Of a stretch of DNA of 45,512 nucleotides, positions 34,011 through 42,288 are shown piece after piece (the stretch's first letter is position 1; each line of letters opens with the position of its first letter). The position numbers were made by a program, and so were the translations under genes. The notes beneath the pieces are model-generated. The model did no database searches and was not told the DNA's origin. It saw nothing but the letters and a program-made list of their open reading frames with translations. The stretch is from Fimenecus sp963590415 (GTDB lineage Bacteria > Bacillota > Clostridia > Oscillospirales > Acutalibacteraceae), in assembly GCA_963590415.1 (NCBI GenBank), contig CAVAPB010000018.1, forward strand, positions 1-45,512, read 5' to 3'.

Positions 34011-34782
34011 ATAAGTTTTTATCAAGGAAATCGACTGCTTTATCAATCCAGCCCTCTGCGTCCTTACCCTCGGCAAGACCTATACCGTGTCCGCCGTTGT
34101 CAAAATAAAGAAATTCGTTTTCGACCTTATTCTCGTTGAGAGCCTTTTCGAGCATCTCACTGTTTTCGACAGGCACCGACATATCGTCCCTGTTGTGCCA
34201 ACAAAAGGTCGGCGGATAATCGGAATTGATATGTAAATCAACCGAGGCGGCATTGCGTTCCGCTTTACCCGTCAGCATACCGAGAAAAATACGCCGTGAT
34301 ATCTTATGCGTTAAATCACCCATTGTGATAACTGGATAAGCGAGTACAAGCGCTTTCGGCTTGAGCGAATAATCTTTATTTTCATATTCGCACTCAAATC
34401 TCTCATACTGTGTGGCAAAGAACGAACACAGATGCCCGCCTGCCGAGCTTCCCATTAAGGCAATTCTGTCGGCGTCAATTTCAAGCTCTTGTGCCTTAGA
34501 TTTGATAAATTGCATTGCCCTCGCAACATCTTTGAGCGGATAAGGAAAGCGCCCGTTGCCGCTTCCGACGCTGTAAAACAGAACAAAGGCGTTATATCCC
34601 CTCTCGTTAAGCTTTTGTGCGTATGGCTTACCCTCGTTGAAGTCGGAAACAATCCTATATGCGCCTCCGGGGCAAATCAACACTGTCGGGGCATTGTTGC
34701 CGACAATATAGCTTTCAAGAACAACCTTTTTTCTCTGTGGGCGTTCCTTTATCTCCTTTTTTGTATAAATCTGATATGTCAT
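34009..34782 (-). CDS. Alpha/beta hydrolase, acetyl-esterase type
   Basis: A cytoplasmic carboxylesterase of about 257 residues. The oxyanion region is ICPGGAYRIVSD, which replaces the HGGG of classic HSL-type esterases. The nucleophile elbow is MGSSAGGHLCS (Ser in G-x-S-A-G-G). The acid and His follow in NRDDMSVPVENS and DNGGHGIGL. Relatives include acetyl-xylan esterase-like and BD-FAE enzymes that deacetylate plant glycans, but the substrate here is not shown. The start is ambiguous: the ATG at 34782 has GGTGA close upstream; another ATG is at 34788. Confidence 0.87.
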   Translation of the reverse strand: MTYQIYTKKEIKERPQRKKVVLESYIVGNNAPTVLICPGGAYRIVSDFNEGKPYAQKLNERGYNAFVLFYSVGSGNGRFPYPLKDVARAMQFIKSKAQELEIDADRIALMGSSAGGHLCSFFATQYERFECEYENKDYSLKPKALVLAYPVITMGDLTHKISRRIFLGMLTGKAERNAASVDLHINSDYPPTFCWHNRDDMSVPVENSEMLEKALNENKVENEFLYFDNGGHGIGLAEGKDAEGWIDKAVDFLDKNL

Positions 34783-34813
34783 ACCCATCACCGTCAAGTA
34801 AAAATTCTAATAT

Positions 34814-34842
34814 ATTTTACCAAAATTTGCTTTTGTTGTAAA
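34814..34842 (-). promoter_or_regulatory. Promoter of the esterase gene
   Basis: On the minus strand TTTACA (34837-34842), a 17-base spacer, and an extended -10 TGGTAAAAT (core 34814-34819). The leader to the gene is only about 25 bases. Confidence 0.7.
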
Positions 34843-34885
34843 TATGGATTATAATAAGACGATATGAATTGTTTTGACAAAACAG

Positions 34886-34914
34886 TTGCATAAACCGATA
34901 ATTTTTTATATAAT
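34886..34914 (+). promoter_or_regulatory. prfB: Promoter of prfB
   Basis: TTGCAT (34886-34891) and TATAAT (34909-34914) are spaced by 17 bases. It lies back to back with the esterase promoter. Confidence 0.75.
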
Positions 34915-34954
34915 ACTAAAGTTAAATACTTACTAAAAAGGAAAAGGTATATTT

Positions 34955-36073
34955 ATGCTTCAATTTGAAGAATTGAGATTAAGACTTCTCGGACACGAGG
35001 CGTCGCTCAAAGACCTTGCGGACGCACTCGGTCTTGAAAAAATGAAAAAGGAAATCGCAGAGCTTGACGCAAAAACAGCAGAAAACGGCTTTTGGGATGA
35101 TGTTAAGAGCTCGCAGGTTGTTCTCAAGCGCCAAAGCGCACTCAAGAACAAGGTAAACGCATACGAAAAATTAAAGCAGGATTATGATGACGCTCTAGTT
35201 ATGATTGAGCTTGCAAATGAAGAAGAGGACGAAAGCTTGGTCGAAGAATGCGAAGAAAGCGTTCAGAAGATTGAAAACGACCTTGAAACCATGACACTCT
35301 CCACCCTTTTAAGCGGCGAATACGACTCAAAAAATGCCATTCTTACCTTCCACGCAGGCGCTGGCGGAACAGAGGCTCAAGACTGGGCGCAGATGCTTTT
35401 CCGTATGTACTGCCGTTGGGGCGAAAGACACGGCTACAAGGTTACCACTCTTGACTATCTTGACGGTGACGAAGCAGGGCTTAAATCGGCAAGCATTCTT
35501 ATCGAGGGAGAAAACGCTTACGGCTATATGAAAAGCGAAACAGGTATTCACAGACTTGTCCGCGTCTCCCCGTTTGACTCCGAGGGCAGACGCCACACCT
35601 CCTTTGCTTCGCTTGAGGTTATGCCTGAAATTGATGACACAATTGAGGTTGAAATCGCTCCCGAGGATATAAAGATGGATGTTTACCGTTCGTCGGGCGC
35701 AGGCGGACAGAAGGTCAACAAGACCTCGTCTGCGGTTCGTCTTACGCATATCCCGACAGGTATTGTCGTTGCGTGTCAGGTTGAGAGAAGCCAGCATCAA
35801 AACCGTGAGGTTGCAATGACAATGCTTAAATCAAAGCTCATTGAAATAAAAGAGCGCGAGCACCTTGACAAAATTTCCGACATCAAGGGAGACCAAAAGG
35901 AAATTGCATGGGGCAGTCAGATAAGGTCATATGTATTTATGCCCTATCAGCTTGTCAAGGACCATAGAACGAACTACGAAATGGGTAATATAGCAAATGT
36001 TATGGACGGAGACATTGACGGCTTTATAAACGCTTACTTAAAGCAGGAGTCGCAGAAAAATCTTCAGAAATAA
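34955..36073 (+). CDS. prfB: Peptide chain release factor 2, no programmed frameshift
   Basis: Translation termination at UGA and UAA. It is 372 residues in one continuous frame. Domain 2 has the RF2 tripeptide in RVSPFDSEGRRHTSF (SPF, not the PAT of RF1). The GGQ loop is SSGAGGQKVNKTSSAVRLTH. Other family signatures are FHAGAGGTEAQDWA and CQVERSQHQNR. Many bacteria need a +1 frameshift at an in-frame UGA near codon 25 to make RF2; here the region (EASLKDLADALG) reads straight through, so that autoregulation is absent. AAAGGAAAAGG lies upstream of the ATG. The gene has its own promoter and terminator. Confidence 0.96.
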   Translation: MLQFEELRLRLLGHEASLKDLADALGLEKMKKEIAELDAKTAENGFWDDVKSSQVVLKRQSALKNKVNAYEKLKQDYDDALVMIELANEEEDESLVEECEESVQKIENDLETMTLSTLLSGEYDSKNAILTFHAGAGGTEAQDWAQMLFRMYCRWGERHGYKVTTLDYLDGDEAGLKSASILIEGENAYGYMKSETGIHRLVRVSPFDSEGRRHTSFASLEVMPEIDDTIEVEIAPEDIKMDVYRSSGAGGQKVNKTSSAVRLTHIPTGIVVACQVERSQHQNREVAMTMLKSKLIEIKEREHLDKISDIKGDQKEIAWGSQIRSYVFMPYQLVKDHRTNYEMGNIANVMDGDIDGFINAYLKQESQKNLQK

Positions 36074-36093
36074 TATAACTGCCGTTTATATCG

Positions 36094-36121
36094 GGGCTTT
36101 CAAAAGAAAGCCCTGTTTTTT
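36094..36121 (+). terminator. Terminator of prfB
   Basis: GGGCTTTC pairs with GAAAGCCC around an AAAA loop, followed by TGTTTTTT. The rest of the gap to 36226 shows nothing recognisable. Confidence 0.9.
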
Positions 36122-36225
36122 ATGTGAAAATCGGTGATTGTCATCTGAAATCAATAATAAAATGTGCCGTTAGCACCTACAGAGCATATAATTTAATGAC
36201 AAAAGTGTAAATTTTCATTTTTTAC

Positions 36226-36254
36226 TTGTCAGTTAAGAAAAAATAGTATAAAAT
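36226..36254 (+). promoter_or_regulatory. Promoter of the foldase gene
   Basis: TTGTCA (36226-36231) and TAAAAT (36249-36254) are spaced by 17 bases. Confidence 0.7.
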
Positions 36255-36306
36255 ATAAGGGATATTCGGTTTGACCGAAATTTCATAAAAAAAGGATGAA
36301 ATTGAA

Positions 36307-38016
36307 ATGGACAAAAATCAGACAGAAAAAAGCCAGGCAGAGCTTTACCGTGAAGATCGTAAAGCGAGAATGGCAAAGGCTGCAAAGAAGAATGCAACAA
36401 AGAGTCCTCAACTCGCTAAATTCGGCAGAGTTCTCGGAAGATGCTGCGGAGTAGTGATTATTGTCGCTCTTTGCCTTACGGTAATTTACGGCACTTTATC
36501 ATTCTTTGGCGTTCCGCAAAAGGTTCTTACAGCCGCAAAGGTCGGAAACGAGAAGGTTTCCGTGGCTAAATATAATTTCTATTATTTCGACATTTATAAT
36601 CAGATTTACAGTCAGGCCTCTCAATATGAGAACTACGGTTCGGGTATGGGTCTCCAGTTTACCGGCTTTGACATTACAAAGGCTCCCGAGGATCAGAGCT
36701 ATCCCTCAACGCTTGAAGGCTATGACAATCCCACTTGGGCTGATTACATAAGAGAAACCGCTCTTACCTATCTCCAGTCGTATGTTACATACGCTGAGCT
36801 TGCAAAGGAAAAAGGTATTACCGTTACCGACGAGCAGAATGCTGAAATTGACGAGCAGGTTACGCAGCTTGAAACTTATGCGTCAAACAACGACTACTCT
36901 CTCAACCGTTATCTTACTAAGATTTACGGCAAGGGCGTAAACGAAAAGCTTCTCCGTGAAGTATACGAAGAGAGAAACCTTGCAACAAACTATGCAAGCG
37001 CAAGTCAAGATGAAATATCCGCTGCTGTTACGGATGAAGAAATCAATACCGAATACGAAACCAACATTCAGTCTTATACTAAATTCAGTGTAAACCTCTT
37101 TGAGGTTACGGCAGTTACACAGGAACTTGCAGACGACGCAACGGACGAGCAGAAAACAGCTGCAGAAACCGCAGCAATGAACGAGGCTAAATCCTTGGCA
37201 GACGGCTATCTTGCAAAAATCACAACTGCTGATTCCGTTCTTAATGTGGCAACGTCCTATAAAGCTTCAACTACCGAATCAAGCGTTAAGCTTGTTGACA
37301 CAGACGCTTCTACTGTGGAAAGCTCATACGGCGAAAATACCGTAAACTGGATTTATTCATCAGACAGACATGTCGGAGATAAGGCTGTAATTGAAACAGA
37401 CGGCGGCTATGTTGTAATTTATATGGTAACACTTCCCTATCGTGAAAATGCCAAGGCTGTTGATGTAAGACATATCCTTGTTCAGTTTGATTCAAGTTCG
37501 AGCAGTTCGAGCAGCTCAAGTTCAACAGAACTTACCGAAGCTGAAAAAGCGTCATATTACGCAGAGGCTGAGGAAATCTATAACAGCTTTCTTGCAAACC
37601 CGACAGAGGATAATTTTGCAGCTCTTGCAAACGAAAAAAGCGACGACACAGGCTCCAACACAAATGGCGGTCTTTATGAAAATGTTGCACCCGGAGATAT
37701 GGTTGACGGCTTCAACGACTGGATATTCGACCCGGCAAGGCAACCCGGTGACACAGCTATCATTGAAACAACATACGGTTACCACATTATGTATTATGTA
37801 GGCAACGACAATGAAGAGGTATGGAAGCTTAACTGCCGTTCCGCAATCGCTGAAAACAAGTTTACCGAAAACGATACCGCTCTTATGGCAAGCGACGAAT
37901 ACAAGCTTACGAAGCATGAAAAGCTGATAAATTGGGGCGCTGAATCCGTAGAAAAGACTATCAAGTCTTATCTTTCAAACAAATCGTCAAGCTCATCGAG
38001 TTCGTCGAGCTATTAA
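36307..38016 (+). CDS. Membrane-anchored parvulin-type peptidyl-prolyl isomerase (PrsA/SurA-like)
   Basis: An extracytoplasmic folding factor, 569 residues. A basic cytoplasmic head (1-40) leads to one membrane helix (about 43-67) with no lipobox, so it is helix-anchored, unlike the PrsA lipoprotein. A SurA-N-like helical region spans about 75-240. The PPIC rotamase domain begins VDVRHILVQFD near 395 and ends GDTAIIETTYGYHIMYYVG near 500. Between the first strand and helix is a run of eleven Ser (about 399-410), and a second Ser run ends the protein (SNKSSSSSSSSSY). AAAGGATG precedes the ATG. It probably helps fold the many secreted proteins of this genome. Confidence 0.88.
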   Translation: MDKNQTEKSQAELYREDRKARMAKAAKKNATKSPQLAKFGRVLGRCCGVVIIVALCLTVIYGTLSFFGVPQKVLTAAKVGNEKVSVAKYNFYYFDIYNQIYSQASQYENYGSGMGLQFTGFDITKAPEDQSYPSTLEGYDNPTWADYIRETALTYLQSYVTYAELAKEKGITVTDEQNAEIDEQVTQLETYASNNDYSLNRYLTKIYGKGVNEKLLREVYEERNLATNYASASQDEISAAVTDEEINTEYETNIQSYTKFSVNLFEVTAVTQELADDATDEQKTAAETAAMNEAKSLADGYLAKITTADSVLNVATSYKASTTESSVKLVDTDASTVESSYGENTVNWIYSSDRHVGDKAVIETDGGYVVIYMVTLPYRENAKAVDVRHILVQFDSSSSSSSSSSSTELTEAEKASYYAEAEEIYNSFLANPTEDNFAALANEKSDDTGSNTNGGLYENVAPGDMVDGFNDWIFDPARQPGDTAIIETTYGYHIMYYVGNDNEEVWKLNCRSAIAENKFTENDTALMASDEYKLTKHEKLINWGAESVEKTIKSYLSNKSSSSSSSSSY

Positions 38017-38040
38017 AAAACAACTGACAGAAGTACACAT

Positions 38041-38074
38041 ACAGAGGACCCGAGTTCAAACTCGGGTCCTCTGT
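38041..38074 (+). terminator. Terminator after the foldase gene
   Basis: A perfect 15-bp stem, ACAGAGGACCCGAGT with ACTCGGGTCCTCTGT, has a 4-base loop and a weak T-rich tail. It sits between convergent genes and may serve both. Confidence 0.8.
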
Positions 38075-38093
38075 TATTCATTTCATTAAATTG

Positions 38094-38870
38094 TCAAAGA
38101 ATCTTTACTCCAGCCGATATTGTTTGAAATTGGGTTCCGCCTCCTATAAGCAGACCTCGGTTAATTCCGCAATCGGCAAAATCCCTGCCGTGGCTCAACT
38201 GCAAATAGGTGTCGTCAATCATTCTGTTGTTTGTAACATCTATTCCTGTCCATATTCCGTTATCGTACACCTCAGCCCAAGCATGGGTCTCGCCTGTTCC
38301 CTTTTGTATGCCCGCAACATATCGGGACGGAATTCCGAGCGCTCTTGCCGCTGAAATAAAAATATGCGAATAATCCTGACACACGCCGCAGCCGAGCTTC
38401 AATGCCTCGTCAGCGGTTGTGCTTACGCTTGTCGTACCGCTTTTATAGCAGAACACCTTATGAATCTCTTTCATAAGCCGTTCTGCGGTGTCAACGGGAG
38501 TTGTGACAAAATCCTGCGGAAGCTGTGATAAAAATTTTGTTATGCTCTCCCCTGCCTTGGTATATTCGGAGGGGTATTTATATATTCCGTTGAGCTTCTC
38601 GGGCTGCTTTTTTGTTATATCCGTCTGCGCCGTGCCGTGAACATATACGCTGAAATGACGGTGCGGCACGGTAATTCTGTCTGTCAAAACGGTATTTCCG
38701 AAGCCGTCGGTCGTATAGGTTCGGTTATTTGACGGCGTAATATCCACAGTAATTTTCTTGATTTTCTGAAACTCGTTGTCAAACGGAACGCAGCGTAACG
38801 AATAACAGTGCTTGAACACATCAGAGGAAAAGTCAATATCCATTTTATAGGTAAATTCAAGCTCGTTCAT
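38094..38870 (-). CDS. Transglutaminase-like protease of the ATP-grasp/alpha-E cluster
   Basis: A papain-like-fold protein of the bacterial transglutaminase group (COG1305-type), 258 residues. The N-terminal part (1-100) matches the beta domain usual before this catalytic domain. The triad is visible: Cys in KLGCGVCQDYSHIF, His in GETHAWAEVY, and Asp in WTGIDVTNN. Known relatives cut or cross-link peptide/amide bonds. GAGGTGAAAT precedes the ATG, 8 bases after the alpha-E gene ends. With the two upstream genes it forms a conserved trio thought to make and cut a small peptide or peptide tag; this role is predicted from gene neighbourhoods, not shown here. Confidence 0.9.
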   Translation of the reverse strand: MNELEFTYKMDIDFSSDVFKHCYSLRCVPFDNEFQKIKKITVDITPSNNRTYTTDGFGNTVLTDRITVPHRHFSVYVHGTAQTDITKKQPEKLNGIYKYPSEYTKAGESITKFLSQLPQDFVTTPVDTAERLMKEIHKVFCYKSGTTSVSTTADEALKLGCGVCQDYSHIFISAARALGIPSRYVAGIQKGTGETHAWAEVYDNGIWTGIDVTNNRMIDDTYLQLSHGRDFADCGINRGLLIGGGTQFQTISAGVKIL

Positions 38871-38878
38871 ATTTCACC

Positions 38879-39568
38879 TCAATATACCGTTGTAGTTGTG
38901 AAAAGCCTTGAAAGCTCATTGAGAATGGTGTTCTTATCGTCCTCCAAAGAGTCCTTTTCAAGGATAATCGAAATAAGACGGTCGGTAGCCTCAATATTAC
39001 AGTCAATTCCAACCTTATAAAGTCTGTTCAGCAAAATACTGAACTCTTTTTTGATAAGCTCGGTAGGATACGAAAAGCGCGTATATAAATCAAGCCTTTC
39101 GACGCTCCGTCCGAATTTAAGTATATTCCTCGAGGTCTCCGACTCGACATAGTCGTCGGCACAGCCCCAAAAGGCAAAAATATAATCAAACACCTGCTGA
39201 AGCTGCAAAATGGGAGCATTGCTGTACTTGTCCTTTTCAAACGCGTCAACCGCCATTTGAACATATGACATAGTCTCACTGCTCAATTCGTTACGCATAA
39301 TTACCGCGTTGTCATAAGCCGCAAGCAAATTATACATAACGGAATTCGGGTCATTCTCGTCAAACAGGAAATTACGGATAAACTCCTGCTTATACGAATA
39401 CTTATTCGCTATTCCGAGCTTTGAGCAAAAATCCTCGTAGTATTTTTCGTCCTTGTCAATCATTCTGTCATAATACTCGGTAAAAATTCGCAGGGTGGTA
39501 TATACCCTTTCGATGTATCTTCCGAGCCAGAACAGATTGTCCGTTGACTTTATCGAGATAATACCCAT
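38879..39568 (-). CDS. Alpha-E domain protein
   Basis: A 229-residue, all-helical protein of the alpha-E (DUF403) family. The signature start is STDNLFWLGRYIERVYTTLR, and RNILKFGRSVERLDLY lies later. It is always found near circularly permuted ATP-grasp proteins and transglutaminases, but its biochemical role is unknown. The ATG overlaps the end of the ATP-grasp gene by 19 bases, with AAGG close upstream, so the two are translated together. Confidence 0.92.
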   Translation of the reverse strand: MGIISIKSTDNLFWLGRYIERVYTTLRIFTEYYDRMIDKDEKYYEDFCSKLGIANKYSYKQEFIRNFLFDENDPNSVMYNLLAAYDNAVIMRNELSSETMSYVQMAVDAFEKDKYSNAPILQLQQVFDYIFAFWGCADDYVESETSRNILKFGRSVERLDLYTRFSYPTELIKKEFSILLNRLYKVGIDCNIEATDRLISIILEKDSLEDDKNTILNELSRLFTTTTVY

Positions 39569-40866
39569 GTGTCCTTGAAACCTCCTCCCTGTGAAGAATT
39601 GACGACCAATGAGTCAGCCGACTGCGAAAACCTTGTCAGTCCGCTTCTCCACACCTTAATTTCCTCGCCGTACAAAACAAAAGCACGCAAATCCGCTTTT
39701 CTGTCAACCTGCCTGTTGTCGTCCGACAAAACCTTCAAGTCCTTGAAGTCGATAACCTCCTGAGCGATAAATCTGCGAGGCTGAGTTTTAATAAGCTCTC
39801 TGAACCTCTCTAAATCGCTCACAGACATATTGTTGCCGAAAGCAACTCCGTATCCGCCCGACTCCGAAACATCCTTTATAACGAGTTTTTCGAGGTTTTC
39901 AAGCACATATTTTCTGTCCTTTTCATAATACGGCAGATATGTCACCGCATTTGACAAAATCGGTTCCTCGTGAAGATAGTATTCAATCATCTTAGGCACG
40001 AAATAATAAATTCCCTTGTCGTCCGCAACCCCGTTACCGGGTGCGTTTACGACAGCAACATTTCCCGCTCTGTATGCGTCTGTTAAATGTGGGACACCGA
40101 GAAGCGAATCGGGATAAAAAGTCATCGGGTCAATATATTCGTCCGAAACTCTGCGGTAAAGCGTGCCGACCTTTTTCCTCTCACCCGAATATTCGCTGTA
40201 ATAAAGATAATTGCCCTCGACAAATAAATCCTGCGGCATTGCAAATACCGCACCGGTTTTCTCCGCAAGATATGAATGTTCAAAGAAAGCAGAATTGTAT
40301 CTGCCGGGAGTCAGAATTACATTTATACCGTCTGTGTTAACATAATCGAACACCTCTTTGAGCAGCTTGCCGTAAGATCGGTTGTCAAAGACGGAATTAC
40401 TCTGAAAGGTATCGGGGCTCGCCCTGCGGCAAAGCTCACGAGCAATCATCGGATAAGACGCCCCGGACGGAATACGCAAATTATCCTCAAGCACATACCA
40501 CTTCATATCCTTGCCCTGTACAAGGTCAATACCCGAAATGTGGTTAAATATATCCTTTGGAGGTCGTATGCCCTCGCACGCAGGCAAAAAGCCTACCGAG
40601 GTGTAGACGAACTCCTCGGGTACTATGCCGTCTCTTATAATGAATTTTTCCGAATAAATATCTCTTAAAAAGCAGTTGAGAGCTTCTGCCCTTTGTATGA
40701 GGCCTTTTTCAAGAAAAGCAAACTCATTTTTCGGTATGATTCTCGGAATTGTGTCAAACGGGAAAAGCCGCTCGTTGAACTGATTGTTTTTGTATATACC
40801 GAATTTAACGCCGTAGCGTGCAAGCAATTCGTTTATTACTTCCTTGTGTTCGATAAGCCCGTACAT
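39550..40866 (-). CDS. Circularly permuted ATP-grasp type 2 protein
   Basis: A 438-residue predicted amide-bond ligase of the CP_ATPgrasp_2 (DUF404/DUF407) family. Motifs are FPFDTIPRIIP at the start, EGIRPPKDIFNHISGIDLV, YVLEDNLRIPSGASYP (metal and ATP contacts), VVNAPGNGVADDKGIYYF, SGGYGVAFG, and KADLRAFVLYGEEIKVWRSG near the end. ATP-grasp enzymes form amide bonds via acyl-phosphate. AAGGGGG precedes the ATG and a good promoter lies just upstream. It heads the three-gene operon with alpha-E and transglutaminase; the peptide substrate is unknown. Confidence 0.92.
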   Translation of the reverse strand: MYGLIEHKEVINELLARYGVKFGIYKNNQFNERLFPFDTIPRIIPKNEFAFLEKGLIQRAEALNCFLRDIYSEKFIIRDGIVPEEFVYTSVGFLPACEGIRPPKDIFNHISGIDLVQGKDMKWYVLEDNLRIPSGASYPMIARELCRRASPDTFQSNSVFDNRSYGKLLKEVFDYVNTDGINVILTPGRYNSAFFEHSYLAEKTGAVFAMPQDLFVEGNYLYYSEYSGERKKVGTLYRRVSDEYIDPMTFYPDSLLGVPHLTDAYRAGNVAVVNAPGNGVADDKGIYYFVPKMIEYYLHEEPILSNAVTYLPYYEKDRKYVLENLEKLVIKDVSESGGYGVAFGNNMSVSDLERFRELIKTQPRRFIAQEVIDFKDLKVLSDDNRQVDRKADLRAFVLYGEEIKVWRSGLTRFSQSADSLVVNSSQGGGFKDTWVLSR

Positions 40867-40887
40867 AAAAAGCCCCCTTACAAGTTG

Positions 40888-40916
40888 ATTATAGCAATTT
40901 TTATAGAATTTTACAA
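40888..40916 (-). promoter_or_regulatory. Promoter of the ATP-grasp/alpha-E/transglutaminase operon
   Basis: On the minus strand TTGTAA (40911-40916) and an extended -10 TGCTATAAT (core 40888-40893) are spaced by 17 bases. Confidence 0.7.
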
Positions 40917-40946
40917 CAAAAAAATCCCGTCTTGCGACAGGATTTT
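40917..40946 (-). terminator. Terminator of proC
   Basis: AAATCCTGTC pairs with GACGGGATTT (one mismatch) around GCAA, followed on the minus strand by TTTTTTT. It abuts the promoter of the next operon. Confidence 0.82.
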
Positions 40947-40958
40947 ATACAATCTGAA

Positions 40959-41756
40959 TTATAATGATTTATCTTTAAGATATGAAGCCTCAACAGCGCT
41001 TGCAACCGTCGCCTCAAAGCAGTTTTCCTGCAATGCGCATACGCCCTCAATTGTTGTGCCGCCCGGAGAGCAGACCTTATCGACAAGCTCCCACGGATGA
41101 TCTTCGCTTTCGAGAATTTTCTTTGCGCTTCCGAGAACCGTCTGTGCTGCAATTTCAAGCGCTTGTGCTTTGTTAAGTCCGTTCTTAACGCCCGCACGGG
41201 CAAGAGAATCTATAAACATATATGAGAAAGCGGGAGCACAGCCAGCAATCGCACTGTATACCGAAAACTTTTCTTCCTCAATTGAAACAACCTTGCCGAA
41301 AGAAGAGCAAAGCTTTTCAACCAAAGCCTTTTGGTTGTCTGTTACCAAGCCGTTACAGCAATAAGCCGACATAGCTTCAAGAACCGTTGCGTTGATATTC
41401 GGCATTATGCGAACAACGGGAACCTCGGTGCCGAGCAAGCCGTTAATTTCAGCAACGGACTTTCCAGCGGCGATGGATATTACAAGCGACTTTGCGGTGT
41501 TAATCTTTCCGCTTATCGACGGAAGAAGCGTCGGAAAAACATTAGGCTTGACAGCAAGCACAACTGTATCAACGCTGTAAATAAGCGAATTGACATCCAC
41601 ACAGGCGTTGATTTTCAATTCATTTTTCAGCGCATCTGCCTTTTCGCTGTTAATGTCATAAACAAAAATATCCTCCGGCGCAAACTTTCCGCTTTTCACA
41701 GCGCCGCCGACTATGGCAGATGCCATATTTCCTGCGCCTATAAAACCTATTTTCAT
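40959..41756 (-). CDS. proC: Pyrroline-5-carboxylate reductase
   Basis: Last step of proline synthesis, NAD(P)H-dependent. It is 265 residues from the ATG at 41756, preceded by GGTGA at the end of mscL. Motifs are the Rossmann loop MKIGFIGAGNMASAIVGG, VVLAVKPNVFP, VVRIMPNINATV, and the C-terminal signature VCSPGGTTIEGVCALQ with the proline-binding residues. It follows mscL without a gap, so it is co-transcribed with an osmotic channel gene; proline is an osmoprotectant, which makes the pairing sensible though not proven. Confidence 0.95.
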   Translation of the reverse strand: MKIGFIGAGNMASAIVGGAVKSGKFAPEDIFVYDINSEKADALKNELKINACVDVNSLIYSVDTVVLAVKPNVFPTLLPSISGKINTAKSLVISIAAGKSVAEINGLLGTEVPVVRIMPNINATVLEAMSAYCCNGLVTDNQKALVEKLCSSFGKVVSIEEEKFSVYSAIAGCAPAFSYMFIDSLARAGVKNGLNKAQALEIAAQTVLGSAKKILESEDHPWELVDKVCSPGGTTIEGVCALQENCFEATVASAVEASYLKDKSL

Positions 41757-41757
41757 A

Positions 41758-42234
41758 TTATTCACCGTCTTTTAATTCAGAAGTACAATGCGGACATTTT
41801 GTAGCGAAAACATCAATTTCCGACTTGCAATAAGGACAAACCTTGGTTGTCGGCGCAGCCTCCGCAGGCTCTTCATCCTTCTTTATTTTGTTTGATATAT
41901 TATTTATTGACTTGACGAGAAGAAAGATTACAAACGCCATTATAAGGAAATTGATAACAGCGCCGATAAATGTGCCGTAATTAAGAGTTGCAACTCCTGC
42001 CGCAGCAGCATCAGCCGCAGTAGCAAAATCACCCTTGCCGAGTGCGATAAACCAGTTATTGAAGTCTATGCCGCCCGTAAAAAGGCTGATAACAGGCATA
42101 AGTATATCGTCCACCAAGGATTTTACAATCGTCTGAAACGCGCCGCCGATAATAACGCCGACAGCGAGGTCAAGCACATTTCCTCTCATAACAAACTCTC
42201 TGAATTCAGCTGCAAAGCCGTTCTTTTTGCTCAT
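41758..42234 (-). CDS. mscL: Large-conductance mechanosensitive channel with C-terminal zinc ribbon
   Basis: A tension-gated pore that releases solutes under hypo-osmotic shock. It is 158 residues from the ATG at 42234, with GAGG 9 bases upstream. The first helix has the conserved pore motif REFVMRGNVLDLAVGVIIGGAF; the second is GAVINFLIMAFVIFLLVKSINN. The cytoplasmic end carries a four-Cys ribbon, VCPYCKSEI and TKCPHCTSEL, which classic E. coli MscL lacks but which I believe occurs in other Gram-positive MscL proteins. It is followed at once by proC. Confidence 0.94.
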   Translation of the reverse strand: MSKKNGFAAEFREFVMRGNVLDLAVGVIIGGAFQTIVKSLVDDILMPVISLFTGGIDFNNWFIALGKGDFATAADAAAAGVATLNYGTFIGAVINFLIMAFVIFLLVKSINNISNKIKKDEEPAEAAPTTKVCPYCKSEIDVFATKCPHCTSELKDGE

Positions 42235-42260
42235 TTTCATCATCCTCACATTTTTCTAAA

Positions 42261-42288
42261 AGTATACCATATTTTTTTTAGAAGTCAA
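42261..42288 (-). promoter_or_regulatory. Promoter of mscL-proC
   Basis: On the minus strand TTGACT (42283-42288) and an extended -10 TGGTATACT (core 42261-42266) are spaced by 16 bases. The -35 overlaps the stop codon of the radical SAM gene. Confidence 0.7.

Noticed and set aside
34843..34954. Riboswitch or leader peptide upstream of prfB
   Set aside because: Only a short promoter region and leader; no conserved aptamer-like structure was seen.
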